Positions 1 through 5,900 of a stretch of DNA of 20,842 nucleotides are shown piece by piece. This DNA comes from Bacteroidota bacterium (GTDB lineage: Bacteria; Bacteroidota; Bacteroidia; UKL13-3): assembly GCA_004293295.1 (NCBI GenBank), contig RDYC01000189.1:1-20842 (forward strand), read 5' to 3'. The notes beneath the pieces were generated by a model that ran no database searches, had not been told where the DNA came from, and saw nothing but the letters and a program-made list of their open reading frames with translations. The first letter of the stretch is position 1. The number at the start of each line of letters is the position of its first letter. The position numbers and the translations under genes are program-made.

Positions 1-1
1 T

Positions 2-60
2 CACCCCGCATGACGCCAAACGGCTGTTACCTGCTGCCGTGCAGTTCTCACGAAGCGGTG
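2..60. repeat. Imperfect palindrome at the 3' flank of the ADP-ribose cassette
   Basis: Quasi-palindromic DNA beyond the 3' end of the minus-strand three-gene block. The outer arms are CACCCCGC (2-9) and GCGGTG (55-60), pairing with a two-base bulge. The inner arms ACGGC (20-24) and GCCGT (36-40) pair perfectly around an 11-nt loop. Bases 26-40 match, in inverted orientation, 13 of 15 bases at 2053-2067 on the other side of the block. It may be a recombination site, a terminator-like hairpin or a dispersed repeat; the window edge prevents a decision. Confidence 0.4.
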
Positions 61-118
61 TCATTTGAAGTTCGTACTGAATTTGTCCGAATCTGTTTAT
101 ATTCATTACACACTTTCA

Positions 119-667
119 TTAGGTAATTTTGCCAGTCATTTCTTGCGTTGGCTTGTCATTATGCAGTAATGATTGGTATATGTCAAAGTTCTCTTTGTCA
201 AAACACACGAATATTACATCTTTAATAGTGTGGTCAGGTTTTAAGTAATCAATTACAGTTGACAATGCAATGTTAGCTGCTTTTTCTTTTGGGAAGTTGT
301 ATACTCCTGTGCTAATGTTGGGAAATGAAATTGTCTCAATATTATTGTCAATTGCAATTTGTAAACTGTTGCGATATGCGTTTGATAAAAGTTGTTCTTC
401 ATTCTCATTGCCTCCGTTCCAAATTGGCCCAACAGTATGAATAACAAATTTTGCAGGTAAGTTACCCGCAGTTGTAATAACTGCCTCGCCAACTTTACAA
501 CCTCCTTGCTTGTCTCGGATTTTGATACACTCTTCCAAGATGGTTTTACCACCTTCACGATGAATTGCACCGTCAACACCACCGCCACCAAGCAATGATG
601 TATTAGCTGCATTTACGATTGCATCAACCTTAATTTTTGTGATGTCTCCTTGAATTGCTTTTATCAT
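119..667 (-). CDS. MacroD/YmdB-type macrodomain protein (ADP-ribose hydrolase)
   Basis: A 182-residue single-domain macrodomain protein, probably cytoplasmic. Visible signatures are GDI at residues 7-9, the NAAN ribose-binding motif at 19-22, the glycine-rich GGGGVDGAIH at 27-36 whose Asp32 corresponds to the catalytic Asp of MacroD enzymes, and the phosphate loop SFPNISTGVYNFP in the C-terminal half. Family members remove ADP-ribose from acidic side chains or deacetylate O-acetyl-ADP-ribose. It is the last gene of a tight minus-strand operon, starting 4 nt after the stop of an ADP-ribosyltransferase gene. An antagonist, or antitoxin-like, role toward that enzyme is the natural inference, as for DarG with DarT. 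No Shine-Dalgarno sequence precedes the ATG. Family assignment is secure; the cellular substrate is not known. Confidence 0.9.
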   Translation of the reverse strand: MIKAIQGDITKIKVDAIVNAANTSLLGGGGVDGAIHREGGKTILEECIKIRDKQGGCKVGEAVITTAGNLPAKFVIHTVGPIWNGGNENEEQLLSNAYRNSLQIAIDNNIETISFPNISTGVYNFPKEKAANIALSTVIDYLKPDHTIKDVIFVCFDKENFDIYQSLLHNDKPTQEMTGKIT

Positions 668-671
668 ATTT

Positions 672-1127
672 TTATTTGGTTAATGCCAATAGCCCTAAAC
701 CAATGAGAGCAATTACTCCATAAGTGTTCCAGGGGTTTCGGGGTTTAAAAACTTGTTTTTTATATCCGTGTGAAATGAAGCGAATAGCTTGAAGTCCGTT
801 GTTATTAAAGGTATAGGTAAGATTAATTTTAATTATCTTTTCCGTTAATGCTTCTAATCTCATTCTATAAACATTTGGTCTGCAATATTGAAGCAAGCTG
901 TTGTCAATTTCAAAGGCCATATATCTTTTGCTCTTTAGGGGCTCAGGTCGCATCCACAGGGACTGATGTAAATCTTCATCAGGCGTAGTGTCGGGATGAA
1001 GGTCTGTAAAATACCAACCTTCTCCAAATGCGGTATCCATTTGAGGGTTAAGGTAAGATGGGTGAAAGTCTTTTGAGTTAATTATTTGTTCCAGACTTTC
1101 GTGAGATGTGTAATGATATACTACCAT
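672..1127 (-). CDS. HYD1-type ADP-ribosyltransferase with C-terminal membrane anchor
   Basis: A 151-residue protein whose N-terminal ~115 residues resemble the Tox-ART-HYD1 ADP-ribosyltransferase family. His5 lies in VYHYTS at the extreme N-terminus, and the central GEGWYFTD (residues 35-42) supplies Tyr39 and Asp42, giving the family's H-Y-D set. ART enzymes bind NAD+ and transfer ADP-ribose to a protein, nucleic acid or small acceptor. Residues ~137-150 (YGVIALIGLGLLAL) form one hydrophobic helix, so the enzyme is probably tail-anchored with its catalytic domain in the cytoplasm. It begins 1 nt after the TM-Macro stop and ends 4 nt before the macrodomain gene. In the known family this fold usually sits at the C-terminus of large secreted polymorphic toxins; here it stands alone without a secretion signal, favouring an intracellular role. 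Activity is inferred from motifs only. Confidence 0.72.
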   Translation of the reverse strand: MVVYHYTSHESLEQIINSKDFHPSYLNPQMDTAFGEGWYFTDLHPDTTPDEDLHQSLWMRPEPLKSKRYMAFEIDNSLLQYCRPNVYRMRLEALTEKIIKINLTYTFNNNGLQAIRFISHGYKKQVFKPRNPWNTYGVIALIGLGLLALTK

Positions 1128-1128
1128 A

Positions 1129-1980
1129 TTAAAAACTGTTTAAAAAACTTGCGTTGATTTTTTGGCTGTCCTTTTCTCTTACAAAAATATATACATTTTT
1201 TGGGTGATGAAATTTTTTTGAGTGAAACTTAATACATAAGATTAAAAGATTTAGTGCCTCCGTAATTTCTAAACCTGCATGTCCGCTACCAATGATAGGA
1301 ATAAAGAAAGTTGAAATTCTTTGGTCTGCTGTCTGCTGAAATAAATTATAAATAGTGTTGCTAATAATTGAAGGGTCTGTATGAAAACCTTGTCCAGTAT
1401 TTCTAACTGACGAAGCAACTAAAATTACTTTTGCGCTGATACTAAATTCCTCTGGAAGAATTAGAACGGTTGAAGGAGCATAGTGAATTCCCTCTATGGG
1501 TTGAAGTCCTTTTGATTTTAAAATTGTCTTTAGTTTTTGATGAAATTGAGGGATTTTTTCAGAATGATGTTTGTTAAAAAAAGCCCCTAAAGCTGTTTTG
1601 TTGTCTGTTACACAATCATCAACAAAACTTGTATTGCAAGGAAGAATGAAAGCACAGTCGTTCGACAAATTTTCCGCATCTTGTATGTCGGCAATTTTAA
1701 TTGTCAGCTCAGTGGAATTGAATTTAAGAGTTGTTTTGTTCTTTAATCTTTTACTCTTTTTCTCTGTCAAAACGAAATACAAAATAAGCCCACCAGCAAT
1801 AAAGCCAACACCAAAATAAAAGATTATCCAGTTCGGTGTCGGTGTTGGAAAGTGAAACCCTTTTTCATAGGTCGCGAAAGAAAAGCCAACCGCAACAAGT
1901 CCCAAAAAGATTACAAAATGAGGTAATCTTTCAAGTGTTTGTCCTAATACTTTTTTGCCTTCGTCTAAAAGTCCTGCCAT
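1129..1980 (-). CDS. Two-TM membrane protein with ThsA-type Macro domain (Thoeris effector-like)
   Basis: A 283-residue protein with two N-terminal transmembrane helices (residues ~20-37 and ~51-71), a basic linker (KKSKRLKNK) and a Macro-like domain from ~88 to ~275. The domain shows FILPCNTSF around Asn116, a LGAFF helix near 131-135, APSTVLIL (~168-175), and the phosphate-loop-like IPIIGSGHAGLE (~227-238). This pattern matches the Macro domain of ThsA proteins (DUF6430-like) more than MacroD hydrolases, because the GGGVDGAIH catalytic loop is absent. The same two-TM plus Macro layout occurs in type II Thoeris effectors, where the Macro domain senses an ADP-ribose-derived signal and the membrane part kills or arrests the cell. 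No TIR gene is adjacent; an ART gene takes that place. First gene of the operon. Architecture confident, function inferred. Confidence 0.78.
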   Translation of the reverse strand: MAGLLDEGKKVLGQTLERLPHFVIFLGLVAVGFSFATYEKGFHFPTPTPNWIIFYFGVGFIAGGLILYFVLTEKKSKRLKNKTTLKFNSTELTIKIADIQDAENLSNDCAFILPCNTSFVDDCVTDNKTALGAFFNKHHSEKIPQFHQKLKTILKSKGLQPIEGIHYAPSTVLILPEEFSISAKVILVASSVRNTGQGFHTDPSIISNTIYNLFQQTADQRISTFFIPIIGSGHAGLEITEALNLLILCIKFHSKKFHHPKNVYIFVREKDSQKINASFLNSF

Positions 1981-2017
1981 TGTTTATTTGTTGTCTTTTG
2001 TTTTAAGAATATTTGTT

Positions 2018-2025
2018 CAAAGTTC
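2018..2025 (-). promoter_or_regulatory. Possible -7 element for the ADP-ribose operon
   Basis: On the minus strand this reads GAACTTTG, one mismatch from the Bacteroidota -7 consensus TAnnTTTG, about 37 nt upstream of the ATG of the TM-Macro gene. No convincing -33 TTTG lies at the expected spacing, so this is weak. It is the only candidate seen between the flanking palindrome and the operon. Confidence 0.25.
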
Positions 2026-2047
2026 GTCAGTTTGATGTTACCACTCT

Positions 2048-2106
2048 TCCCAACGGTTGCAGGTAACTTACTTATCTGCGCACCTAGTTTGTTAGAAAGG
2101 TGCGCA
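2048..2106. repeat. attC-like quasi-palindrome at the 5' flank of the ADP-ribose cassette
   Basis: Two alternative structures overlap. A perfect 9-bp hairpin pairs TGCGCACCT (2077-2085) with AGGTGCGCA (2098-2106) around 12 nt. Alternatively, TCCCAAC (2048-2054) pairs with GTTAGAA (2091-2097) allowing G-T wobble, and inside it GGTTGCAG (2055-2062) pairs with CTGCGCACC (2076-2084) leaving an extra base on one side. The outer boxes fit the integron attC cores RYYYAAC and GTTRRRY at 6 of 7 positions each. Bases 2053-2067 recur inverted at 26-40. No integrase is in the window, so attC identity is unproven. Confidence 0.45.
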
Positions 2107-2270
2107 ATATTGAGCAATACGACACATGATGCGAACCAAATTACGATTTTCGAAGTGCACACTATTTTTATTCATTTTGTTTTAATGTGTTTAATGAGTT
2201 CGCCAAAGTTGCGTGTAAAGGTACAATACTTCAAACCTACCCAAAACCATTACTTAAATCAAGAGTAGAA

Positions 2271-2318
2271 ATACCCTTTTTTCATAGGGTAAACACTCTT
2301 TTTTCTAAAAAGGGGTAT
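2271..2318. repeat. Inverted repeat of C/G runs
   Basis: ATACCCTTTTTT (2271-2282) faces AAAAAGGGGTAT (2307-2318) across 24 nt, matching 11 of 12 positions. A further AGGGTA half-site lies at 2286-2291, and ACCCTTTTTTT followed by GAGGG lies at 2331-2346. The clustered half-sites could be an operator or a transcript hairpin. There is no obvious plus-strand gene for it to regulate, apart from the orphan frame that follows. Confidence 0.35.
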
Positions 2319-2343
2319 GTTGTTGCTAAAACCCTTTTTTTGA

Positions 2344-2490
2344 GGGCATGAAACCGGAAATAGAGGCGCTTACTTCCTTCAGGGCAATATTGATATGGTG
2401 ATGCAACAAGTAAGTACCAAAATAAAAAAGGTGTTGGTTGGGGCTAATGGCCTAAGCAGCCTGTTACAAAAAAGGGAAACTTATGTTTAA
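2344..2490 (+). pseudogene. Orphan 48-codon reading frame, possible gene remnant
   Basis: An open frame runs from just after a TGA (2341-2343) to a TAA at 2488-2490. It encodes a plausible-looking peptide that includes GNIDMVMQQVSTKIKKVLVG and ends in LLQKRETYV. The first in-frame ATG is at 2395, leaving only 31 codons. Composition (amphipathic Lys/Val-rich stretch, few rare residues) looks more like a real C-terminus than random translation, but I do not recognise the family. It could be the 3' remnant of a gene disrupted when the neighbouring cassette was acquired, or chance. Confidence 0.2.
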
Positions 2491-2517
2491 AAAAAGCTGA
2501 ACCCCCAAATGGGAGCT
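2489..2517 (-). terminator. Probable Rho-independent terminator of the lipoprotein gene
   Basis: Read on the minus strand, AGCTCCC (2517-2511), a short loop, GGG and then AGCT (2498-2495) form an imperfect stem, followed directly by a run of seven T (2495-2489). It starts about 24 nt after the lipoprotein stop codon. The asymmetric internal loop lowers confidence. Confidence 0.4.
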
Positions 2518-2540
2518 GCCCAACAATTAAAAACGTGCAC

Positions 2541-3959
2541 TTATTCCCAACAACCCAAACTTGGTGCTGCTGCCCTGGGGTTATTTTTAAGGTCAATGTT
2601 AATGCCAATGTTTGTGCCTTTTGCTTTTGCTACCGATTCTGCTTTTAGCTGATAATTATTGGAAGAAGAATTGGTAAACTTGGGGTCTTGGTTTAAAATA
2701 TTGCCATTCACATTTAAGGCACCCTGTTTTGTTTTTATCAGGTTGGTTTGAATAATTGGAGGAGTGGGAGCAATACCTGCTGAATTGTTATTGATTAAAA
2801 ACTCTTCATCTAAACTGCCATAAATAATGTTGTTTACCAATTCAATGCTCAGTTCATATTTGGCAACAATGTTATTGTCTTTATCAGTGTAAGGGGAGTT
2901 ATCAAAAACCACCAATGGGTTTTGGCGGTTAAAGTTCACATTGTATGAAGCTATGGTGTTGTGGTAAAGTTTGTAATTACCGCCCAACGCACCAAAAAAG
3001 CCAAATTGCCCACAAGCGGTTATTTCGTTATTGGTGGCCACAATATGTGATGAGTAACCAACTACCCCTACGGCAGCCATGTTATAAATGCGGCTTTGGT
3101 TCAGGCGTAAATTAGGATTGGCGCTTACCGGCTGAGAGTCAACCTCAAGCCCAACAAAACCATTGCGAATGATTGCACTGTTAATCACATTATCCTTACT
3201 GCCCGGGAGCAAACGTATGCCAATCCATTGGTTCGTTAGTTCTTTGTATTCACCGTCAATTCGGGTTCCCTCAAATATCACCGGATTTTCCGGTGTGCCA
3301 TTTACTACTAAAGTTCCGGCAACCAATATGCACGATTTGTTATAGGAATGAATTTTTGTTCCGGCATCAATAGTTAAGGTGCAGCCTTTAGGCACCAATA
3401 TGCTATCATAAATCACATAGGGTTTTTCGGATGTCCATCGCAGGTTGTTGTTTTGGCAACTTACTTCTGTGTTAAACAAGTAAGTGGCATCCTGTCCCCA
3501 AGCTACCAAGTCAATATCCTGCACGTTCCCATTTGTTTCAAAAATAAGTTGGTCGGCTACAATAAATGGAAGGTTTTTGTTGCCAGGCTCAATGTAGCAT
3601 TGCACAAAAATAATGATGCTATCTTTTCCTAAAATCTCTTTTCCGAATTTTTGATTGGTGCTTTCCCCATCAATATTTAAGCGGTAAACATTGGCTTGTT
3701 GGCCACCGAGCCTGATATTGGTTTTTACAGCATTTTTGTTCGGGTTAATAACCCTGATTTGTTTGGTTATAGAAATGGGCCTGATACCGGTGCTATCTAG
3801 TTTAGTAAATACGGTATCAAAGTATAAAGTATCTGTGCTAAACTGTAGCTTAGCTGAAGAATCAGTTGTTACATCATCCTCAATACGGCAGGCATGAGCG
3901 AAAAGAAGCAACAGGCCTACAATGCATAAAATATATTTAACGGGTTTCAATAGCTGCAA
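2541..3959 (-). CDS. Putative lipoprotein with right-handed beta-helix repeats
   Basis: A 472-residue exported protein. The N-terminus has Lys5/Lys8, a hydrophobic core (YILCIVGLLLLFA) and a candidate lipobox ending at Cys24 (AHAC), suggesting surface or periplasmic lipoprotein sorting. Residues ~35-150 look like a beta-sandwich region; from ~190 to ~460 there are parallel beta-helix-like turns rich in Asn (GTLVVNGTPENPVIFEGT, SRIYNMAAVGVVGY, NNEITACGQFGFFGALG), ending in a PSLGCWE-like tail seen in related Bacteroidota proteins. The start is a TTG, since an in-frame stop lies four codons upstream and no ATG is available near the signal peptide. It lies 38 nt downstream of the SDR gene and may share its transcript. 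Beta-helix folds often bind or cleave polysaccharides, but no catalytic residues are evident; function is unknown. Confidence 0.8.
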   Translation of the reverse strand: MQLLKPVKYILCIVGLLLLFAHACRIEDDVTTDSSAKLQFSTDTLYFDTVFTKLDSTGIRPISITKQIRVINPNKNAVKTNIRLGGQQANVYRLNIDGESTNQKFGKEILGKDSIIIFVQCYIEPGNKNLPFIVADQLIFETNGNVQDIDLVAWGQDATYLFNTEVSCQNNNLRWTSEKPYVIYDSILVPKGCTLTIDAGTKIHSYNKSCILVAGTLVVNGTPENPVIFEGTRIDGEYKELTNQWIGIRLLPGSKDNVINSAIIRNGFVGLEVDSQPVSANPNLRLNQSRIYNMAAVGVVGYSSHIVATNNEITACGQFGFFGALGGNYKLYHNTIASYNVNFNRQNPLVVFDNSPYTDKDNNIVAKYELSIELVNNIIYGSLDEEFLINNNSAGIAPTPPIIQTNLIKTKQGALNVNGNILNQDPKFTNSSSNNYQLKAESVAKAKGTNIGINIDLKNNPRAAAPSLGCWE

Positions 3960-3997
3960 ATATGCAGTTTAATTACGAATCTCATGGGCTTTTATTG

Positions 3998-4921
3998 TCA
4001 TTCTCCTATCAAATCTTTTAATGCATCCTTAGCATAGGGAAACTTGAACGTAAAACCTGATTCAAGCGCCTTTTGGGCTGATACGTGCTGACTGGCTACC
4101 AACACATCTGATAATTCGCCAAATAGTAGCCGAAGCATAAACTTCGGAACCGGAGGCAGTAGCAGCGGCTTTTTTAGTAATCTGGCCATTATTTTGGTAA
4201 GATTCGCGTTGGTTTCCGGATTTGGACTAACCGCATTATAGGCCCCGCTGAGTTGCCCATGCTGCATAATATGGATAAACAGCCTGCATAAATCATCTAT
4301 GTGAATCCAACTGGTATGTTGGAGGCCATTCCCAAGTGGGGCTCCAATGTAATTTTTAATGGGTGCAGATACTTCTTTAACAAACCCTCCTTCTTCAGCC
4401 AATACCACCCCTATGCGCAGAAAAGCCGTTCGGATACCCAAATTGGTAATGGGTAGAGCCGCGCCCTCCCAATCTTTGCAAACCTTGGCCAAAAAATTAT
4501 CGGCAGTAATGTCGTTTTCTGATGTGTTTAAAGGGGTATTGTAGCCATAAATACCAATTGCGGAAGCTGCAAGGTAGGTATGTACTTGGTGTTTCGAGTC
4601 GCTTAAAGCTTTGCAAATCAGTTGAGTGGATTGAATTCTGCTCTCGTAAATCTCTTTTTTATACTGCGAAGTCCATTTGGCATCTGCTATACCGGAGCCT
4701 GCGAGGTTGATTACCACATCTGCAAATTTAATGCTTTGGTTATCAATTGTTTGCTCTGATGGATTCCAAAGAAACGTCTTAACCGGATCTTGCTCAGATG
4801 CTGGTTTACGACTAAGCCAAGCCACTTCAAAGCCTAGTCGGAGTAGGGCAAAGGTGAGTTTTTTTCCTACGATTCCGCTGCCTCCGGCAATAAGAATGCG
4901 GTTAATTTGGTTGTTATGCAT
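3998..4921 (-). CDS. TIGR01777 family SDR epimerase-like protein
   Basis: A 307-residue atypical short-chain dehydrogenase of the TIGR01777 (YfcH-like) family. The NAD(P)-binding GGSGIVG is at residues 13-19, followed by family motifs NLAGSGIADAKWT, ESRIQST, SAIGIYG, LRIGVVLAEEGG and SWIHIDDL. The C-terminal DUF1731 segment has PVPKFMLRLLFGELSDVL. The frame opens further upstream (to 5044), but the sensible start is the ATG at 4921: the extension has no homology-like content and would cross the start of the divergent regulator. The physiological substrate of this family is unknown. In other bacteria such genes occur in B12/light-responsive LitR/CarH regulons with photolyases. That fits the divergent CarH-like gene 67 nt away, which may control this one. 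Confidence 0.88.
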   Translation of the reverse strand: MHNNQINRILIAGGSGIVGKKLTFALLRLGFEVAWLSRKPASEQDPVKTFLWNPSEQTIDNQSIKFADVVINLAGSGIADAKWTSQYKKEIYESRIQSTQLICKALSDSKHQVHTYLAASAIGIYGYNTPLNTSENDITADNFLAKVCKDWEGAALPITNLGIRTAFLRIGVVLAEEGGFVKEVSAPIKNYIGAPLGNGLQHTSWIHIDDLCRLFIHIMQHGQLSGAYNAVSPNPETNANLTKIMARLLKKPLLLPPVPKFMLRLLFGELSDVLVASQHVSAQKALESGFTFKFPYAKDALKDLIGE

Positions 4922-4947
4922 ATAATTAAAACAATATAACGTATTTA

Positions 4948-4955
4948 TATGTTTG
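4948..4955 (+). promoter_or_regulatory. Bacteroidota -7 promoter element for the CarH-like gene
   Basis: TATGTTTG is an exact match to TAnnTTTG and lies 33 nt upstream of the regulator's TTG start, inside the 67-nt divergent spacer (4922-4988). No clear -33 element or strong palindromic operator is visible. Autoregulation from this short spacer would be expected for a MerR-type protein. Confidence 0.45.
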
Positions 4956-4988
4956 CAGTTAATAAAATTAAGTTTGGAGGCATAGCAA

Positions 4989-5900
4989 TTGGGTACTTTT
5001 TCTATTAAGGATATTGAGGCTGTTTCGGGGATAAAAAGCCACACGTTGCGAATTTGGGAGCAACGCTATGGGATTATAGTCCCCAAACGAACAGACTCTA
5101 ACATTCGTTATTATGATGATGATGACTTGAAACACATTTTAAACATCAGCATTTTAAACAGGAATGGTCTTAAAATTTCAGAAATAGCCAAACTTTCCAA
5201 ATCCGAGATTGCAGAGGCCATATTAAAAATCAGCGGAAGAAAATCAGAAGTTTATAACAGCCAAGTAAAAGGGCTAGTATCGGCCATGTTATCTTTTGAT
5301 GAATATAGCTTTCACAAAATCATCACTACTAGCATTATTCAAATTGGACTAGAGGAAACACTGATTAAGATTATTTTCCCCTTTTTAGAGGAGGTAGGTT
5401 TTTTATGGCAAGTTGGTTCCATCCACCCTTCGCATGAGCACTTTGCCTCTAATATTATCAAACAAAAATTATACGTGGCTATAGATGGCAATGTTGGTCG
5501 TTTTGCCGAAAACAGGAAGCGTTTTTTGTTGTTTTTGCCGGAAAACGAGCAACACTCACTGGGTTTGCTTTTTGCCAACTACATTTTGCGAAGCAGGGGG
5601 CATGATGTGATATACCTTGGTCAAGAAGTGCCTTTGGATGAATTGCAACGGGCTTTTGATAACCAACACCCTGATTACATTTTAACCATGCTTACAGCCG
5701 GCCATATCAATCTTGATAAGCAACAGTTCATCAATAATATCAACAAATTTTGGCCCAATACCAATGTGTTATTAGCGGGGCCTCAATTTGCAGGCAATGA
5801 GCTAACTTTACCTTCCAACACCCGTATTATTAAGCGCATGAGTGATTTTATTGCACTCATTGACAGTTTTACGATGAATAATGGTGAAGTGCTCAATTAA
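4989..5900 (+). CDS. CarH/LitR-like MerR regulator with cobalamin-binding domain
   Basis: A 303-residue transcription factor. Residues 1-70 form a MerR helix-turn-helix (FSIKDIEAVSGIKSHTLRIWEQRYG). Residues ~90-160 are a helical cap, with Trp140-x9-Glu150-His151, the Wx9EH motif of photosensitive AdoCbl regulators. Residues ~178-300 form a Rossmann-like B12-binding domain with E187-Q-H189-S-L-G192, matching ExHxxG, whose His is the lower Co ligand. In CarH the residue after the Wx9EH Trp is the His that ligates Co in the light state; here it is Gln141. The start is TTG at 4989, set by GGAGG at 4976-4980 with 8-nt spacing and an in-frame stop two codons upstream. Likely a light- and/or B12-responsive repressor of itself and the divergent SDR gene. 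The stop overlaps the convergent gene. Confidence 0.88.
   Translation: MGTFSIKDIEAVSGIKSHTLRIWEQRYGIIVPKRTDSNIRYYDDDDLKHILNISILNRNGLKISEIAKLSKSEIAEAILKISGRKSEVYNSQVKGLVSAMLSFDEYSFHKIITTSIIQIGLEETLIKIIFPFLEEVGFLWQVGSIHPSHEHFASNIIKQKLYVAIDGNVGRFAENRKRFLLFLPENEQHSLGLLFANYILRSRGHDVIYLGQEVPLDELQRAFDNQHPDYILTMLTAGHINLDKQQFINNINKFWPNTNVLLAGPQFAGNELTLPSNTRIIKRMSDFIALIDSFTMNNGEVLN

Larger units (their letters stand above)
1981..2540. other. 560-nt region without an intact gene
   Basis: This gap between the TM-Macro start and the stop of the lipoprotein gene contains, in order: a weak minus-strand promoter element, the attC-like palindrome, about 160 nt with no recognisable feature, a block of C/G-run inverted repeats (2271-2340), a 48-codon orphan reading frame (2344-2490) and a minus-strand terminator (2489-2517). 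Longer open frames here (for example 2032-2268 plus and 1965-2162 minus) run through the palindrome, resemble no family known to me, and are probably not genes. Confidence 0.6.

Noticed and set aside
1..118. Classical integron attC at the left end of the cassette
   Set aside because: A GCCAAAC box at 15-21 fits RYYYAAC at 6 of 7, but no partner GTTRRRY box pairs with it, so only a palindrome is reported there.
1965..2162. 65-codon minus-strand frame upstream of the TM-Macro gene
   Set aside because: It runs straight through the palindrome and overlaps the TM-Macro start in another frame; no domain or signal is recognisable.
2032..2268. 78-codon plus-strand frame in the spacer
   Set aside because: It also crosses the palindrome and has Cys/His-rich low-complexity translation with no family resemblance; likely non-coding.
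4922..5044. Longer N-terminus of the TIGR01777 protein
   Set aside because: It would overlap the divergent regulator's start and places 41 unrelated residues before the NAD-binding strand; the ATG at 4921 fits family length.
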